Notes under the pieces: model-generated
Database searches by the model: none
Told to the model about the DNA's origin: nothing
The model's input: only the letters and a program-made list of their open reading frames with translations
Assembly: GCF_963678635.1 (NCBI RefSeq)
Contig: NC_087069.1
Location: 54,136,635-54,200,634, forward strand
Source: Symsagittifera roscoffensis
Taxonomy: Eukaryota; Xenacoelomorpha; Acoela; Convolutidae
Length of the DNA stretch: 64,000 nucleotides
Reading direction: 5' to 3'
Shown here: positions 44,803-59,640 of the stretch, piece by piece
Layout: each line of letters starts with the position of its first letter
How positions within the stretch are numbered: position 1 is the first letter of the stretch
Position numbers and translations under genes: made by a program

Positions 44803-47800
44803 TAATGTATGTAGGCATACTGAGGCATACTGTGTAGGCATATTGTGAGGCATACTGTGTAGGCAGTCTGTGTGGAGGCATACTAAAAAAACCAATTTTA
44901 TAACAAACTAATTATAACAAAAAAATTAGTTTTCTAACAAACTAATATTTTAGTAAAATATTTTGAGATTTGAGATTTTAAAACTTACTGATATGTGTGG
45001 GCCTGTGTGTAGGACACTCTGTAGGATACTGTGCGTAGGCAAACTGAGCCATACTCTCTAGGCATACTATTTGTAGACCTACTGAAAAAACAGTTTTCTT
45101 ACAAACTAGTCATAAAAAATTATAGTATTATTTTTTGAGATTTGAGATTGTGAAACTTACTGATAAGTGAGGATCTGTGTGCAGGATACTGTTTGTAGGC
45201 ATACTGAGGCATTACTGTGTACCCATACTGTGAGGCATACTGTGAGGCAGACTGTGACGTATACTGTGTAGGATACTGTATGTGGGATACTGTGGGTAAG
45301 CATACTGTTTAGGCTTACTGTGAGGCATATTGTGTAGGCATACTGTGTGTAGGCATACTGTGTGTAGGCATACTAAAAAACACAGTTTTCTATCAAACGA
45401 GTCATAAATTGTTTTAGTATTAGATTTTGAGATTTAAGATTTTGAAACTTTCCGATTATTGAGGGTCTGTGTGCAGAATACTGTGTATAGTCATGCTGAG
45501 GCATACTGTGCAGGCATACTGTGTGGCATACTGTGTAGGATACCCTGTGTAGGATAATGTGTGTAGGCATACTGAGGCGTACTGTATAAACATCTTGTGG
45601 GCAAAATATGAGGCATACTGAGTCGGCAATTGGTGTAGGCATACTGTTTGTAGGCATAGTAAAAAACAGTTTTCTAAAAAACTAGTCAAAAATATTTTCT
45701 TATTATAATTTGAGATTTGAGATTTTGAAACTTACCGATGAGTGAGGTTCTGTGTGTAGGAATTTGTGAGGCATACAGCGTAGGCATACTGTGAAGCATA
45801 CTGTGACGTATACTGTGTAGGATACTGTATGTAGGATAGTGTGTGTAGGCATACTGAGGCATATTTTATAGGCATACTATAAAGCATACTTTGAGTCATA
45901 CTGCATAGGCGTACTGTGTGTAGGCATACTAAAAAAAATTTCAACAAACTAGTCATAAAATATTTTAGTATTATATTTTGAGATTTGAGGTTTTGAAAAT
46001 TACTGATAAATGAGGGTCTGTGTGTAGGATACTGTGTGTAGGCATGCTGAGTCATACTCTGCAGGCATTCTTTGAGGCATACTGTGAGACATGATGTGAG
46101 GCATACTGTGTAGGATACTGTGTGTTGGATACTGTGTGTAGGATACTGTGTGTAGGCATACTGTATAAACACAGTGTCAGGCATAATGTGATGCATATTG
46201 TGTAGGCATAGTGTGTAGGCATAATGTATGTAGGGATACTAGAAAAAACCGTTTTCTAACGAAATATTCATAAGTATTTTCTTATTGTGTATTTCGAAAA
46301 TTGAATTTTTGAAGCTTACTGATGAGTGAGGGTCTGTGCGTAGGATACTCTGTGTAGGCATACTATGAGGCTTACTGTGACGTATACTGTGAAGGCATAC
46401 TGTGTGTAGGCATTTTGAGGCATACTGTGTAGGCATACTGTGAGGCATACTGTGAGGCATACTGTGTAGTCATACTGTGTGTAGACATTTTAAAAAAAGA
46501 AACTAGTCAAAATAGTCGAACAAACTAGTCATAAATTATTTCAGTGTGATTTTTTGAGATTTGAGATTTTGAAACTTGCTGATGAGTGAGGGTCTGTGTG
46601 CAGGGTACTGTGTGTATGCTAATAAACTAGTCATAAAATATTTCAGTGTGATATTTTGAGATTTGAGATTTTGAAACTTATTGATGAGTGAATTTCTGTG
46701 TGTAGGTTACTGTGTGTAGGCATACTGTGTGTAGGCATACTGTGTGTAGGCATACTAAAAAAGTCAATTTTCTAACGAATTATTCATAAAAAAACTTAGT
46801 ATAACATTTCGAGGTTCGGGATGCTGTGAGGCACTGTGTGAGGCATACTGTGTAGGATACTGTGTGTAGGCAAACTGAGGCAAAATGTATAGTTATACTG
46901 TGAGGCATACTAAGAATCATACTGCGTAGGCATACTGTGTGTAGGCATACTAAAAAAAATTTCAAACAAACTAGTCATAAAATAGTTTAGTATTATATTT
47001 TGAGATTTAAGATTTTGAAACTTACCGATAAATGAGGGATTCTGTGTAGGATACTGCGTGTAGGCATTCTGAGGCATACTGTGCAGGCATTCTTTGAGGC
47101 ATACTGTGATATATGATGTGAGGCATACTGTGTAGGATACTGTGTGTAGGATACTGTGTGTAGGATACTGTGTGTAGGATACTGTGTGTAGGCATACTGA
47201 GGCATACAGTCCAAACATACTGTCAGGCATACTGTGAGGCATACTGTGTACGAATAGTGTGAAGGCATACTGTGTGTAGGCATACTATAAAAAACAGTTT
47301 TCCAACAAAATAGTCATAAATATTTTCGCATTAAATTTTGAAATTTGAGTTTTTGAAGCTTACTGATGAGTGAGGGTCTGTGTGTAGGATACTGCGTGTA
47401 GGCATAATGGGTCATACTGAGTAGGCATACTGTGAAGCACACTGTGACGTATATTGTATAGGATACTGTATGTGGGGTACTGTGGGTAGGCATACTGCAT
47501 AAGAATACTGTGAGGCACACTGTGAGGCATACTGTGTGAAGGCATACTCTGTGTAGACATACTGAGGCATACTGTAAAAGCATACTGTTAGGCATACTGT
47601 GAGGCATACTAAAAAAAGTTTTCGAACAAACTAGTCAATAAATATTTTAAAATTTTTCTTTGAGATCTAGGATTGTGAAACTTGCTGATAAGTGAGGTTC
47701 TCTGTCTAGGATACTGTGTGTAGGCATACTGAGGCATAATGTATAAACATACTGTGAGACATACTATGAGGCAAACTGTGTAGGCATACTGTGTGTAGGC

Positions 47801-49156
47801 TTACAAAAAAAACGGTTTTCTAACAAAATAGTCATAAACATTTTAGAATTATAATTTGAGATTTGAGATTGTAAAACCGACTGATAAGTGAGAGTCTGTG
47901 TTTAGGATACTGTGTCTAGGCATACTGAAGCACACTGTGTAGGCATACTGTGAAGCATACTATGAGGCATAATGTGAGGCAAAATGTGTAGGATAATGTG
48001 TGTAGGCATACTGAGATTTACTGTAAAAGCATACTGTTAGGCATACTGTGAGGCATATTGAGAGGAATACTGTGTGTAGGCACACTAAACAAAAAAATTT
48101 CTATTAACTAGTCAATAAATATTTTAAAATCTTATTTTGAGATCTGAGATTGTGAAACTTGCTGATAAGTGAGGTTATGTGTCTAGGATACTGTGTGTAG
48201 GCATACTGAGGCATACTGTATAAACATACTGTGTAGGCATACTGTGTGTAGGCGTACTAAAAAAACAGTTTTCTAACAAACTAGTCATAGACAATTTAGT
48301 ATTACAATTTGAGCTTTAAGATTTTGAAACTTACTGATAAGTGAGGGTCTGTGTGTATGAAAGTGTGTGTAGGCATACTGAGGCATACTGTGAAGGCATA
48401 CTATGCGGCACACTGTGAAGCATACTGTGTAGGCATACTGTGTGTAGACATAATTTAAAAAAAAAACAAATTTCTAACAAACTAGTCATAAAATATTTCA
48501 GTGTGATATTTTCAGACTTGAGATTTTGAAACTCACTGATGAGTCAGGGTCTGTGTGTAGGGTACTGTGTGTTGGCATACTTCGTGTAGGCATACTAAAT
48601 AGATCAGTTTTCAACTAAACTAGTCATAAAAAATTTCAGTATAACAATTTGGGGTTTGAGATGCTGTGGGGCACAGTGTGAGGCATACTGTGTAGGATAC
48701 AGTGTGTAGTATACTGTGTGTAGGCAAACTGAGGCAAACTGTATAGGTAAACTGAGAGGCATTTTATGAGGCTTACTGTGAGGCATACTGTGTAAGCATA
48801 TTGTGTGTAGGCATACTAAAAAACAATTCCTAACAATTTAGTCATAAAATAATTAGTTTTATTTTTTGAGATTTGAGAATTTGGACTTACTGATAAGTGA
48901 GAATTTGTGTTTTGGATACTATTTGTAGGCATACTGTGAGACATACTTTGAGGCATACTATGTAGGCATACTGTGTGTTGGAATAATAAAAAAAACAGTT
49001 TTCTACCAAACTAGACATGAAAAAGTTTGGTTTTATTTTTGGTGATTTGAGATGCTGTGTTTCAAACTGTGTGTAGGCCTGCTAAAAAAACAGATTTCTA
49101 ACAAACTAGTCATAAAATATTTCAGTATTTTATTTTGAGTTTTGAGATTGTGAAAC

Positions 49157-50480
49157 CCACTGACAATTGAGGGTCTGTGTCTAGGATACTGTGTGTAGGC
49201 ATACTGAGACATACTCTGTAGGCATACTGTGAGGCATACTGTGAGGCATACTGTGTGTAGGCATATTGAAAAAACAGTCATTTAAATTAGTCGAAAAATG
49301 TTTTTGTTTTTTTTTGTTTGAGATTTGAGAATTTGAAACTTACTGATAAATGAGGCTCTGTGTCTAGGATAATATGTGTAGACATACTGAGGCGTTTTGT
49401 GTAGGCTACTGTGAGGCATACTGTGAGGCATACTGTGAGGCATACTATGTAGGATACTATGTGTAGAAAACTGTGCCTAGGCATACTGAGGCATACTGTA
49501 GAGGCATACTGTAAATCATACTGTGAGTCATACTGCATAGGCATACTGTCTGTAGGCATACTAAAAAATTCCCAACAAACTAGTCATAAAATATTTTAGT
49601 ATTATATTTTGAGATTTGAGATTTTGAAACTTACTGATGAATGAGGTTCTGTGTGTAGGATACTAATTGTAGGCACACTGTAAGGCATGCTTTGAGGCAT
49701 AATATGTAGGCATAATGTGTGCTGGCATATTAAAAAAAATGAGTTTTCTACCAAACTAGTCAAAAAAAGATTTTATACTATTTTTGGAGATTTGAGATGC
49801 TGTGAGTCATACTGTGTGTAGGCATGCTAAATAAACAGATTTCTAACAAACAAGTCATAAAATTTTTCAGTTGTTTATTTTGAGTTTTGAGATTGTGAAA
49901 ATAACTGACAATTGAGGGTCTGTGTCTAGGATACTGTGTGTAGGCATACTGAGACATACTCTGTAGGCATACTGTGAGGCATACTGTGAGGCATACTGTG
50001 TGTAGGCATATTGAAAAAACAGTCATTTAAATTAGTCGAAAAATGTTTTTGTTTTTTTTTGTTTGAGATTTGAGAATTTGAAACTTACTGATAAATGAGG
50101 CTCTGTGTCTAGGATAATATGTGTAGACATACTGAGGCGTTTTGTGTAGGCTACTGTGAGGCATACTGTGAGGCATACTGTGAGGCATACTATGTAGGAT
50201 ACTATGTGTAGAAAACTGTGCCTAGGCATACTGAGGCATACTGTAGAGGCATACTGTAAATCATACTGTGAGTCATACTGCATAGGCATACTTTCTGTAG
50301 GCATACTAAAAATTCCCAACAAACTAGTCATTAAATATTTTAGTATTATATTTTGAGATTTGAGATTTTGAAACTTACTGATGAATGAGGTTCTGTGTGT
50401 AGGATACTAATTGTAGGCACACTGTAAGGCATGCTTTGAGGCATAATATGTAGGCATAATGTGTGCTGGCATATTTTTTG
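49157..50480 (-). repeat. Direct duplication, period about 745 bp, within the satellite
   Basis: 49157-49732 and 49902-50474 are nearly identical, including the odd sequence CAGTCATTTAAATTAGTCG at both places (about 49267 and 50012). This is a recent local amplification. Confidence 0.75.
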
Positions 50481-50779
50481 GAGATTTGAGATGCTGTGAG
50501 TCATACTGTGTGTAGGCATGCTAAATAAACAGATTTCTAACAAACAAGTCATAAAATTTTTCAGTTGTTTATTTTGAGTTTTGAGATTGTGAAACTCACT
50601 GACAATTGAGACTCTGTGTCTAGGATACTGTGTGTAGGCAAACTGAGGCATACTTTGTATGCATACTGTGAGGCATACTGTGAGGCATACTGTGTGTAGG
50701 CATATTAAAAAAAAACAGATTTGTAACAAATTAGTCAAAAAATGTTTCTGTATTTTTATTTGAGAGTTTTGAGATATTG

Positions 50780-51970
50780 AAACTTACTAATAAGTGAGGG
50801 TCTGATTGTGAGGCATACTGTTTATAGACATACTGCGTGTAGGTATACTAAACAAAACAGTTTCCTAACAAACTAGTCAAAAAAGTTTTTTGAATACTAT
50901 TTTGAGATTTGAGAATTTGAAACTTACTGATAAGTGAGGGTCTGTGTGTAGGATACTGTGTGCAGACTTACTGAGGCATATTGTGTAGGCATACTATGTA
51001 GGATACTGTGTGTAGGAAAACTGAGGCATACTGTAGAGGCATACTATGTAGGATACTATGTGTAGGAAACTGTGTGTAGGCATACTGAAGCATACTGTAG
51101 AGGCAAACTATGAGCCATACTGTGAGGCATACCATGTATGCATACTGTGTGTAGGCATACTAAAAGAACAGTTTTCTAACGAACAGTCATAAAATGTTTT
51201 AGTATTTTATTTTGAAGTTTGAAATTGTGAAACTTACTAATAAGTGAGGGTCTGACTGTGAGGCATACTGTGTAGGCATACTGTTTATAGACATACTGTG
51301 TGTAGGTATACTAAACAAAACAGTTTCCTAACAAAACAGTCAAAAAAAGTTTTTGTATGCTATTTTGAGATTTGAGAATTTGAAACTTACTGATAAGTGA
51401 GGGTCTCTGTGTAGAATACTGTGTGCAGACTTACTGAGGCATATTGTGTAGGCATACTATGTAGGATACTATGTGTAGGAAACTGTGTGTAGGCAAACTG
51501 AGGCATACTGTAGAGGCAAACTATGAGGCATACTGTGAGGCGTACCATGTAGGCATACTGTGTGTAGGCATACTAAAAGAACAGTTTTCTAACGAACAGT
51601 CATGAAATATTTTAGTATTTTGTTTTGAGGTTTGAAATTGTGAAACTTACTAATAAGTGAGGGTCTGACTGTGAGGCATACTGTGTAGGCATACTGTTTA
51701 TAGACATACTGTGTGTAGGTATACTAAACAAAACAGTTTCCTAACAAACCAGTCAAAAAAAGTTTTTGTATGCTATTTTGAGATTTGAGAATTTGAAACT
51801 TACTGATAAGTGAGGGTCTGTGTGTAGGATACTGTGTGCAGACTTACCGAGGCATATTGTGTAGGCATACTGTGAGGCATACTGTGAGGCATACTATGTA
51901 GGATACTATGTGTAGGAAAACTGAGGCATACTGTAGAGGCATACTATGAGGCATACTGTGAGGCATAACG
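50780..51970 (-). repeat. Higher-order repeat, period about 410-465 bp
   Basis: The pair of boxes AAACAAAACAGTTTCCTAAC and AAAAGAACAGTTTTCTAACG alternates: the first near 50852, 51318 and 51727, the second near 51162 and 51575. A diverged further copy of both lies near 53385-53560. Confidence 0.65.
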
Positions 51971-54290
51971 TGTAGGCATACTGTTTGTAGTCATACTAAT
52001 AAAAACAGTTTTCTAACAAAGATTCATAAAATATTTTAGTATTGTGTTTTAAGATTTGAGAATTTGAAACTTACTGATCAGTGAGGCTCTGTGTGTAAGT
52101 TACTGTGTGCAGACATACTGAGGCATATTGTGTATGCATACTGTGAGGCATACGTGAGGCATACTATGTAGGATACTGTGTGTAGGATACTGTGTGTAGG
52201 CATACTGAGGCATACTGTAGAGGCATACTGTAAATCATACTTTGAGTCATACTGCATAGGCATACTGTCTGTAGGCATATTAATAAAAACACTTTTCTAA
52301 CAAACTAGTTATAAAACGTTTTAATATTTTATTTTGAGATTTGAGATTGTGAAACTTACTAATAAGTGAGGGTCTGTGTCCAAAATACTGTGTATAGGCA
52401 TACTGAGGCTATTGTGTAGGCATACTGTGAGGCATACTGTGAGGCATACTGTGTAGGCATATTTTGTGTAGGCATACTGTGTGTAGGCATACTGAAAAAC
52501 ACTTTTATAACAAACTAGTTAAAAAATGTTTTTGTGTACTATTTTGAGATTTGAGAGTTTGAAACTTAGTGATAAGTGAGGGTATGTGTGTAGGATACGG
52601 TTTGTAGACATACTGTAGAGGCATACTATTAGGCATACTGTGAGGCATCCTGTGTAGGCATACTGTGTGTAGCATACTAAACAAAACAGTTTTCTAACAA
52701 ACTAGTCATAAAGTATTTCAGTATTTTATTTTGAGTTTTGAGATTGTGAAACTCACTGACAATTGAGGGTCTGTGTCTAGGATATTGTGTGTAGGCATAC
52801 TGTGAGGCATACTGTGAGGCATACTGTGAGGCATACTGTGAGGCATACCGTGTAAGCATAATGTGTGTAGGCATACTGAAGCTTACTGCAGAGGCATACT
52901 ATGCGGCACACTGTGAAGCATACTGTTTAGGCATACTGTGTGTAGACATAATAAAAAAAACAAATTTCAAACAAACTAGTCATAAAATATTTCAGTGTGA
53001 TATTTTCAGATTTGAGAAATTGAAACTTACTGATAAGTGAGGGTCTGTGTGTAGGATACTGTGTGTAGGTATACTGTGAGGCATACTAAAAAGGCATACT
53101 GTGTGTAGGCATACTAACAAAACGGAGTTTTCTACCGAACAAATCACAAAAACTTTTAGTATTATAATTTGAGATTTGAGATGCTGTGGAGCATACTGTG
53201 AGGCATACTGTGTAGGATACTGTGTGTAGACATACTAAAGAAACAGTTTCCTAACAAACTTGTCTTAAAATATATCAGTATTGTATTTTCAGATTTGAGA
53301 TTTTGATTGTTACTGATAAGAAAGGGTATGTGTGTAGGATACTGTGCGTAGGTATACTGTGAGGCATACTGTGAGGCATAAAAGAACAGTTTTCTAAGGA
53401 ACAGTCATAAAATATTTTAGTTTTTTATTTTGAGGTTTGAAATTGTGAAACTTACTATTAAGTGAGGGTCTGACTGTGAGGCATACTGTGTAGGCATACT
53501 GTTTATAGACATACTGTGTGTAAGTAGACTAAACAAAACAGTTTCCTAACAAACTAGTCAAAAAAAGATTTTGTATACGTTTTTGAGATTTGAGAATTTG
53601 AAACTTACTGATCAGTGAGGCTCTGTGTGTAAGTTACTGTGTGCAGACATACTGAGGCATATTGTGTATGCATACTGTGAGGCATACTGTGAGGCATACT
53701 ATGTAGGATACTGTGTGTAGGATACTGTGTGTAGGCAAACCGAGGCATACAGTAGAGGCATACCATGGGGCTTACCGTAAGGCATACTGTATAGGCACAC
53801 TGTGTGTAGGCATATTAAAAAAAAACAGTTTTCTAACAAACTAGTTATAAAACATTTTAATATTTTATTTTGAGATTTGAGATTGTGAAATTTACTAATA
53901 AGTGAGGGGCTGTGTCCAAAATACTGTGTATAGGCATACTGAGGCTATTTGGTAGGCTTACTGTGAGGCATACTGTGAGGCATACTGTGTAGGCATATTT
54001 TGTGTAGGCATACTGTGTGTAGGCATACTGAAAAACACGTTTCTAACAAACTAGTTTAAAAAAGTTTTCGTATACTATTTTGAGATTTGAGAGTTTGAGA
54101 CTTAGTGATAAATGAGGGTCTGTGTGTAGGATACGGTGTGTAGACGTACTGTAGAGGCATACTATGAGGCATACTGTGTAGGATACTGTGTGTAGGATAC
54201 TGTGTGTAAGTATACTGAGGGATACTGTAGAGGCTCACTACGAGGCATACTGTGAGGCACACTGTGTAGACATACAGTGTATAGGCATAC

Positions 54291-55830
54291 TAAAAAAAAC
54301 AGATTTCTAACAAACAAGTCATAAAGTATTTCAGTATTTTATTTTGAGTTTTGAGATTGTGAAACTCACTGAAAACTGAGGGTCTGTGTCTAGGATACGG
54401 TGTGTAGACATACTGTAGAGGCAAACTGTGAGGCATCCCGTGTATAAATACTGTGTATAGGCACACTAAGAAAAACAGTTTTCTAAAAAACTAGTCATAA
54501 AAATTTTCAATTTTAGTTTTTGAGATTTGAGGTTTTGAAACTACTAGTAAGTGAGGGTATGTGTCTAGGATACTGCGTATAGGCATACTGAGGCTATCGT
54601 GTAGGCATACTGTGAGGCATACTGTGAGGCATACTGTGTAGGCATATTTTGTGTAGGCATACTGTGTGTAGGCATACTGAAAAACACTTTTATAACAAAC
54701 TAGTTAAAAAATGTTTTTGTATACTATTTTGAGATTTGAGAGTTTGAAACTTAGTGATAAGTGAGGGTATGTGTGTAGGATACGGTGTGTAGACATACTG
54801 TAGAGGCATACTATTAGGCATACTGTGAGGCATCCCGTGTAGGCATACTGTGTATAGACATACTAAAAAAAACAGTTTTCTAACAAACTAGTCATAACCT
54901 ATTTTAATATTTTATTTTGAGATTTGAGATTGTGAAACTTATTAATAAGTGAGGGTCTGCGTCTAAAAGACTGTGTATAGGCATACTGAGGCTTTTGTGT
55001 GGGCATACTGTGAGGCATACTGTGAGGCACACTGTGTAGACATACAGTGTATAGGCATACTAAAAAAAACAGATTTCTAACAAACAAGTCATAAAGTATT
55101 TCAGTATTTTATTTTGAGTTTTGAGATTGTGAAACTCACTGAAAACTGAGGGTCTGTGTCTAGGATACGGTGTGTAGACATACTGTAGAGGCAAACTGTG
55201 AGGCATCCCGTGTATAAATACTGTGTATAGGCACACTAAGAAAAACAGTTTTCTAAAAAACTAGTCATAAAAATTTTCAATTTTAGTTTTTGAGATTTGA
55301 GGTTTTGAAACTACTAGTAAGTGAGGGTATGTGTCTAGGATACTGCGTATAGGCATACTGAGGCTATCGTGTAGGCATACTGTGAGGCATACTGTGAGGC
55401 ATACTGTGTAGGCATATTTTGTGTAGGCATACTGTGTGTAGGCATACTGAAAAACACTTTTATAACAAACTAGTTTAAAAATGTTTTTGTATACTATTTT
55501 GAGATTTGAGAGTTTGAAACTTAGTGATAAGTGAGGGTATGTGTGTAGGATACGGTGTGTAGACATACTGTAGAGGCATACTATTAGGCATACTGTGAGG
55601 CATCCCGTGTAGGCATACTGTGTATAGACATACTAAAAAAAACAGTTTTCTAACAAACTAGTCATAACCTATTTTAATATTTTATTTTGAGATTTGAGAT
55701 TGTGAAACTTATTAATAAGTGAGGGTCTGCGTCTAAAAGACTGTGTATAGGCATACTGAGGCTTTTGTGTAGGCATACTGTGAGGCATACTGTGAGGCAT
55801 ACTGTGTAGGCATATTTTGTGTAGGCATAC
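54291..55830 (-). repeat. Direct duplication, period about 770 bp, within the satellite
   Basis: Sequence from about 54291 is repeated almost exactly from about 55061, including the box AGATTTCTAACAAACAAGTC and the sequence GAGGCATCCCGTGTATAAAT. Confidence 0.75.
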
Positions 55831-58800
55831 TTTGTGTAGGCATACTGAAAAACACTTTTATAACAAACTAGTTAAAAAATGTTTTTGTATACTATTTTGA
55901 GATTTGAGAGATTGAAACTTAGTGATAAGTGAGGGTATGTGTGTAGGATACGGTGTGTAGACATACTGTAGAGGCATACTATTAGGCATACTGTGAGGCA
56001 TCCCGTGTAGGCATACTGTGTATAGACATACTAAAAAACAGTTTTCTAACAAACTAGTCATAACCTATTTTTGTATTTTATTTTGAGGTTTGAGATTGTG
56101 AAACTTATTAATAAGTGAGGGTCTGCGTCTAAAAGACTGTGTATAGGCATATTGAGGCTATTGTGTAGGCATACTGTGAGGCATACTGTGAGGCATACTG
56201 TGTAGGCATATTTTGTGTAGGCATACTGTGTGTAGGCATACTGAAAAACACTTTTATAACAAACTAGTTAAAAAATGTTTTTGTGTACTATTTTGAGATT
56301 TGAGAGTTTGAAACTTAGTGATAAGTGAGGGTATGTGTGTAGGATACGGTTTGTAGACATACTGTAGAGGCATACTATTAGGCATACTGTGAGGCATCCC
56401 GTGTAGGCATACTGTGTATAGACATACTCAAAAAACAGTTTTCTAACAAACTAGTCATAACCTATTTTAGTATTTTTTTTTTGAGATTTGAGATTGTGAA
56501 ACTTATTAATAAGTGAGGGTCTGCGTCTAAAAGACTGTGTATAGGCATACTGAGGCTATTGTGTAGGCATACTGTGAGGCATACTGTGAGGCATACTGTG
56601 TAGGCATATTTTGTGTAGGCATACTGTGTGTAGGCATACTGAAAAACACTTTTGTAACAAACTAGTTAAAAAATGTTTTTGTATACTATTTTGAGATTTG
56701 AGAGTTTGAAACTTAGTGATAAGTGAGGGTATGTGTGTAGGATACGGTTTGTAGACATACTGTAGAGGCATACTATTAGGCATACTGTGAGGCATCCCGT
56801 GTAGGCATACTGTGTATAGACATACTAAAAAACAGTTTTCTAACAAACTAGTCATAACCTATTTTTGTATTTTATTTTGAGGTTTGAGATTGTGAAACTT
56901 ATTAATAAGTGAGGGTCTGCGTCTAAAAGACTGTGTATAGGCATATTGAGGCTATTGTGTAGGCATACTGTGAGGCATACTGTGAGGCATACTGTGTAGG
57001 CATATTTTGTGTAGGCATACTGTGTGTAGGCATACTGAAAAACACTTTTATAACAAACTAGTTAAAAAATGTTTTTGTGTACTATTTTGAGATTTGAGAG
57101 TTTGAAACTTAGTGATAAGTGAGGGTATGTGTGTAGGATACGGTTTGTAGACATACTGTAGAGGCATACTATTAGGCATACTGTGAGGCATCCCGTGTAG
57201 GCATACTGTGTATAGACATACTCAAAAAACAGTTTTCTAACAAACTAGTCATAACCTATTTTAGTATTTTTTTTTTTGAGATTTGAGATTGTGAAACTTA
57301 TTAATAAGTGAGGGTCTGCGTCTAAAAGACTGTGTATAGGCATACTGAGGCTATTGTGTAGGCATACTGTGAGGCATACTGTGAGGCATACTGTGTAGGC
57401 ATATTTTGTGTAGGCATACTGTGTGTAGGCATACTGAAAAACACTTTTGTAACAAACTAGTTAAAAAATGTTTTTGTATACTATTTTGAGATTTGAGAGT
57501 TTGAAACTTAGTGATAAGTGAGGGTATGTGTGTAGGATACGGTTTGTAGACATACTGTAGAGGCATACTATTAGGCATACTGTGAGGCATCCCGTGTAGG
57601 CATACTGTGTATAGACATACTAAAAAAACAGTTTTCTAACAAACTAGTCATAACCTATTTTAGTATTTTATTTTGAGATTTGAGATTGTGAAACTTATTA
57701 ATAAGTGAGGGTCTGCGTCTAAAAGACTGTGTATAGGCATACTGAGACTATTGTGTAGGCATACTGTGAGGCATACTGTGAAATATACTGTGTAGGCATA
57801 TTTTGTGTAGGCATACTGTGTGTAGGCATACTGAAAAACACTTTTATAACAAACTAGTTAAAAAATGTTTTTGAATACTATTTTGAGATTTGAGAGTTTG
57901 AAACTTAGTGATAAGTGAGGGTATGTGTGTAGGATACGGTGTGTAGACATACTGTAGAGGCATACTATTAGGCATACTGTGAGGCATCCCGTGTAGGCAT
58001 ACTGTGTATAGACATACTAAAAAAACAGTTTTCTAACAAACTAGTCATAACCTATTTTAGTATTTTTTTTTGAGATTTGAGATTGTGAAACTTATTAATA
58101 AGTGAGGGTCTGCGTCTAAAAGACTGTGTATAGGCATACTGAGGCTATTGTGTAGGCATACTGTGAGGCATACTGTGAGGCATACTGTGTAGGCATATTT
58201 TGTGTAGGCATACTGTGTGTAGGCATACTGAAAAACACTTTTGTAACAAACTAGTTTAAAAATGTTTTGTATACTATTTTGAGATTTGAGAGTTTGAAAC
58301 TTAGTGATAAGTGAGGGTATGTGTGTAAGATACGGTTTGTAGACATAGTGTAGAGGCATACTATTAGGCATACTGTGAGGCATCCCGTGTAGGCATACTG
58401 TGTATAGATATACTAAAAAAACGGTTTTCTAACAAACTAGTCATAACCTATTTTAGTATTTTTTTTTGAGATTTGAGATTGTGAAACTTATTAATAAGTG
58501 AGGGTCTGCGTCTAAAAGACTGTGTATAGGCATACTGAGGCTATTGTGTAGGCATACTGTGAGGCATACTGCGAGGCATACTGTGTAGGCATATTTTGTG
58601 TAGGCATACTGTGTGTAGGCATACTGAAAAACACTTTTATAACAAACTAGTTAAAAAATGTTTTTGTATACTATTTTGAGATTTGAGAGTTTGAAACTTA
58701 GTGATAAGTGAGGGTATGTGTGTAGGATACGGTGTGTAGACATACTGTAGAGGCATACTATTAGGCATACTGTGAGGCATCCCGTGTAGGCATACTGTGT

Positions 58801-59640
58801 ATAGACATACTAAAAAAAACAGTTTTCTAACAAACTAGTCATAACCTATTTTAGTATTTTATTTTGAGATTTGAGATTGTGAAACTTATTAATAAGTGAG
58901 GGTCTGCGTCAAAAAGACTGTGTATAGGCATACTGAGGCTATTGTGTAGGCATACTGTGAGGCATACTATGAGGCATACTGTGTAGGCATATTTTGTGTA
59001 GGCATACTGTGTGTAGGCATACTGAAAAACACTTTTATAACAAACTAGTTAAAAAATGTTTTTGTATACTATTTTGAGATTTGAGAGTTTGAAACTTAGT
59101 GATAAGTGAGGGTATGTGTGTAGGATACGGTTCGTAGACATAGTGTAGAGGCATACTATTAGGCATACTGTGAGGCATCCCGTGTAGGCATACTGTGTAT
59201 AGATATACTAAAGAACAGTTTTCTAACAAACTAGTCATAACCTATTTTAGTATTTTATTTTGAGATTTGAGATTGTGAAACTTATTAATAAGTGAGGGTC
59301 GGTGTCTAAAATACTGTGTATAGGCATACTGAGGCTATTGTGTAGGCATACTGTGAGGCATACTGTGAGGCATACTGTGTAGGCATATTTTGTGTAGGCA
59401 TACTGTGTGTAGGCATACTGAAAAACACTTTTATAACAAACTAGTTAAAAAATGTTTTTGTATACTATTTTGAGATTTGAGAGTTTGAAACTTAGTGATA
59501 AGTGAGGGTATGTGTGTAGGATACGGTGTGTAGACATACTGTAGAGGCATACTGTGAGGCATTACGTGTATGCATACTGTGTATAGGCACACTAAAAAAA
59601 AACAGTTTTCTAACAAACTAGTCATAAAATTTTTCAGTTT
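54640..59640 (-). repeat. Homogenised 397-bp higher-order satellite repeat, about 12 copies
   Basis: The box AAACACTTTTATAACAAACTA (sometimes TTTTGTAAC) starts near 54673, 55453, 55851, 56248, 56644, 57039, 57439, 57837, 58236, 58629, 59028 and 59427. From 55453 onward the spacing is 393-400 bp. Each unit is a dimer with a second box, CAGTTTTCTAACAAACTAGT followed by CATAACC. Copies are nearly identical, unlike the rest of the array. Confidence 0.85.

Larger units (their letters stand above)
25665..45330. repeat. Large inverted repeat (palindrome-like), arms 25665-36085 and 37627-45330
   Basis: The left arm read forwards matches the right arm read as reverse complement. Paired landmarks: satellite edge (26200 / 44803), Artemis-like remnant (26850-28076 / 44165-42905), minisatellite (31475-31640 / 42396-42259), conserved block (31920-32265 / 41982-41640), PAN gene (33952-34545 / 40764-40183), Gypsy relic (35235-36085 / 39494-37627). 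By eye, non-coding parts are roughly 90% identical, with many indels. The right contig starts, straight after the N gap, at the base that pairs with 36085. The gap near the centre means a haplotype misjoin is an alternative to a genuine duplication. Confidence 0.85.
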
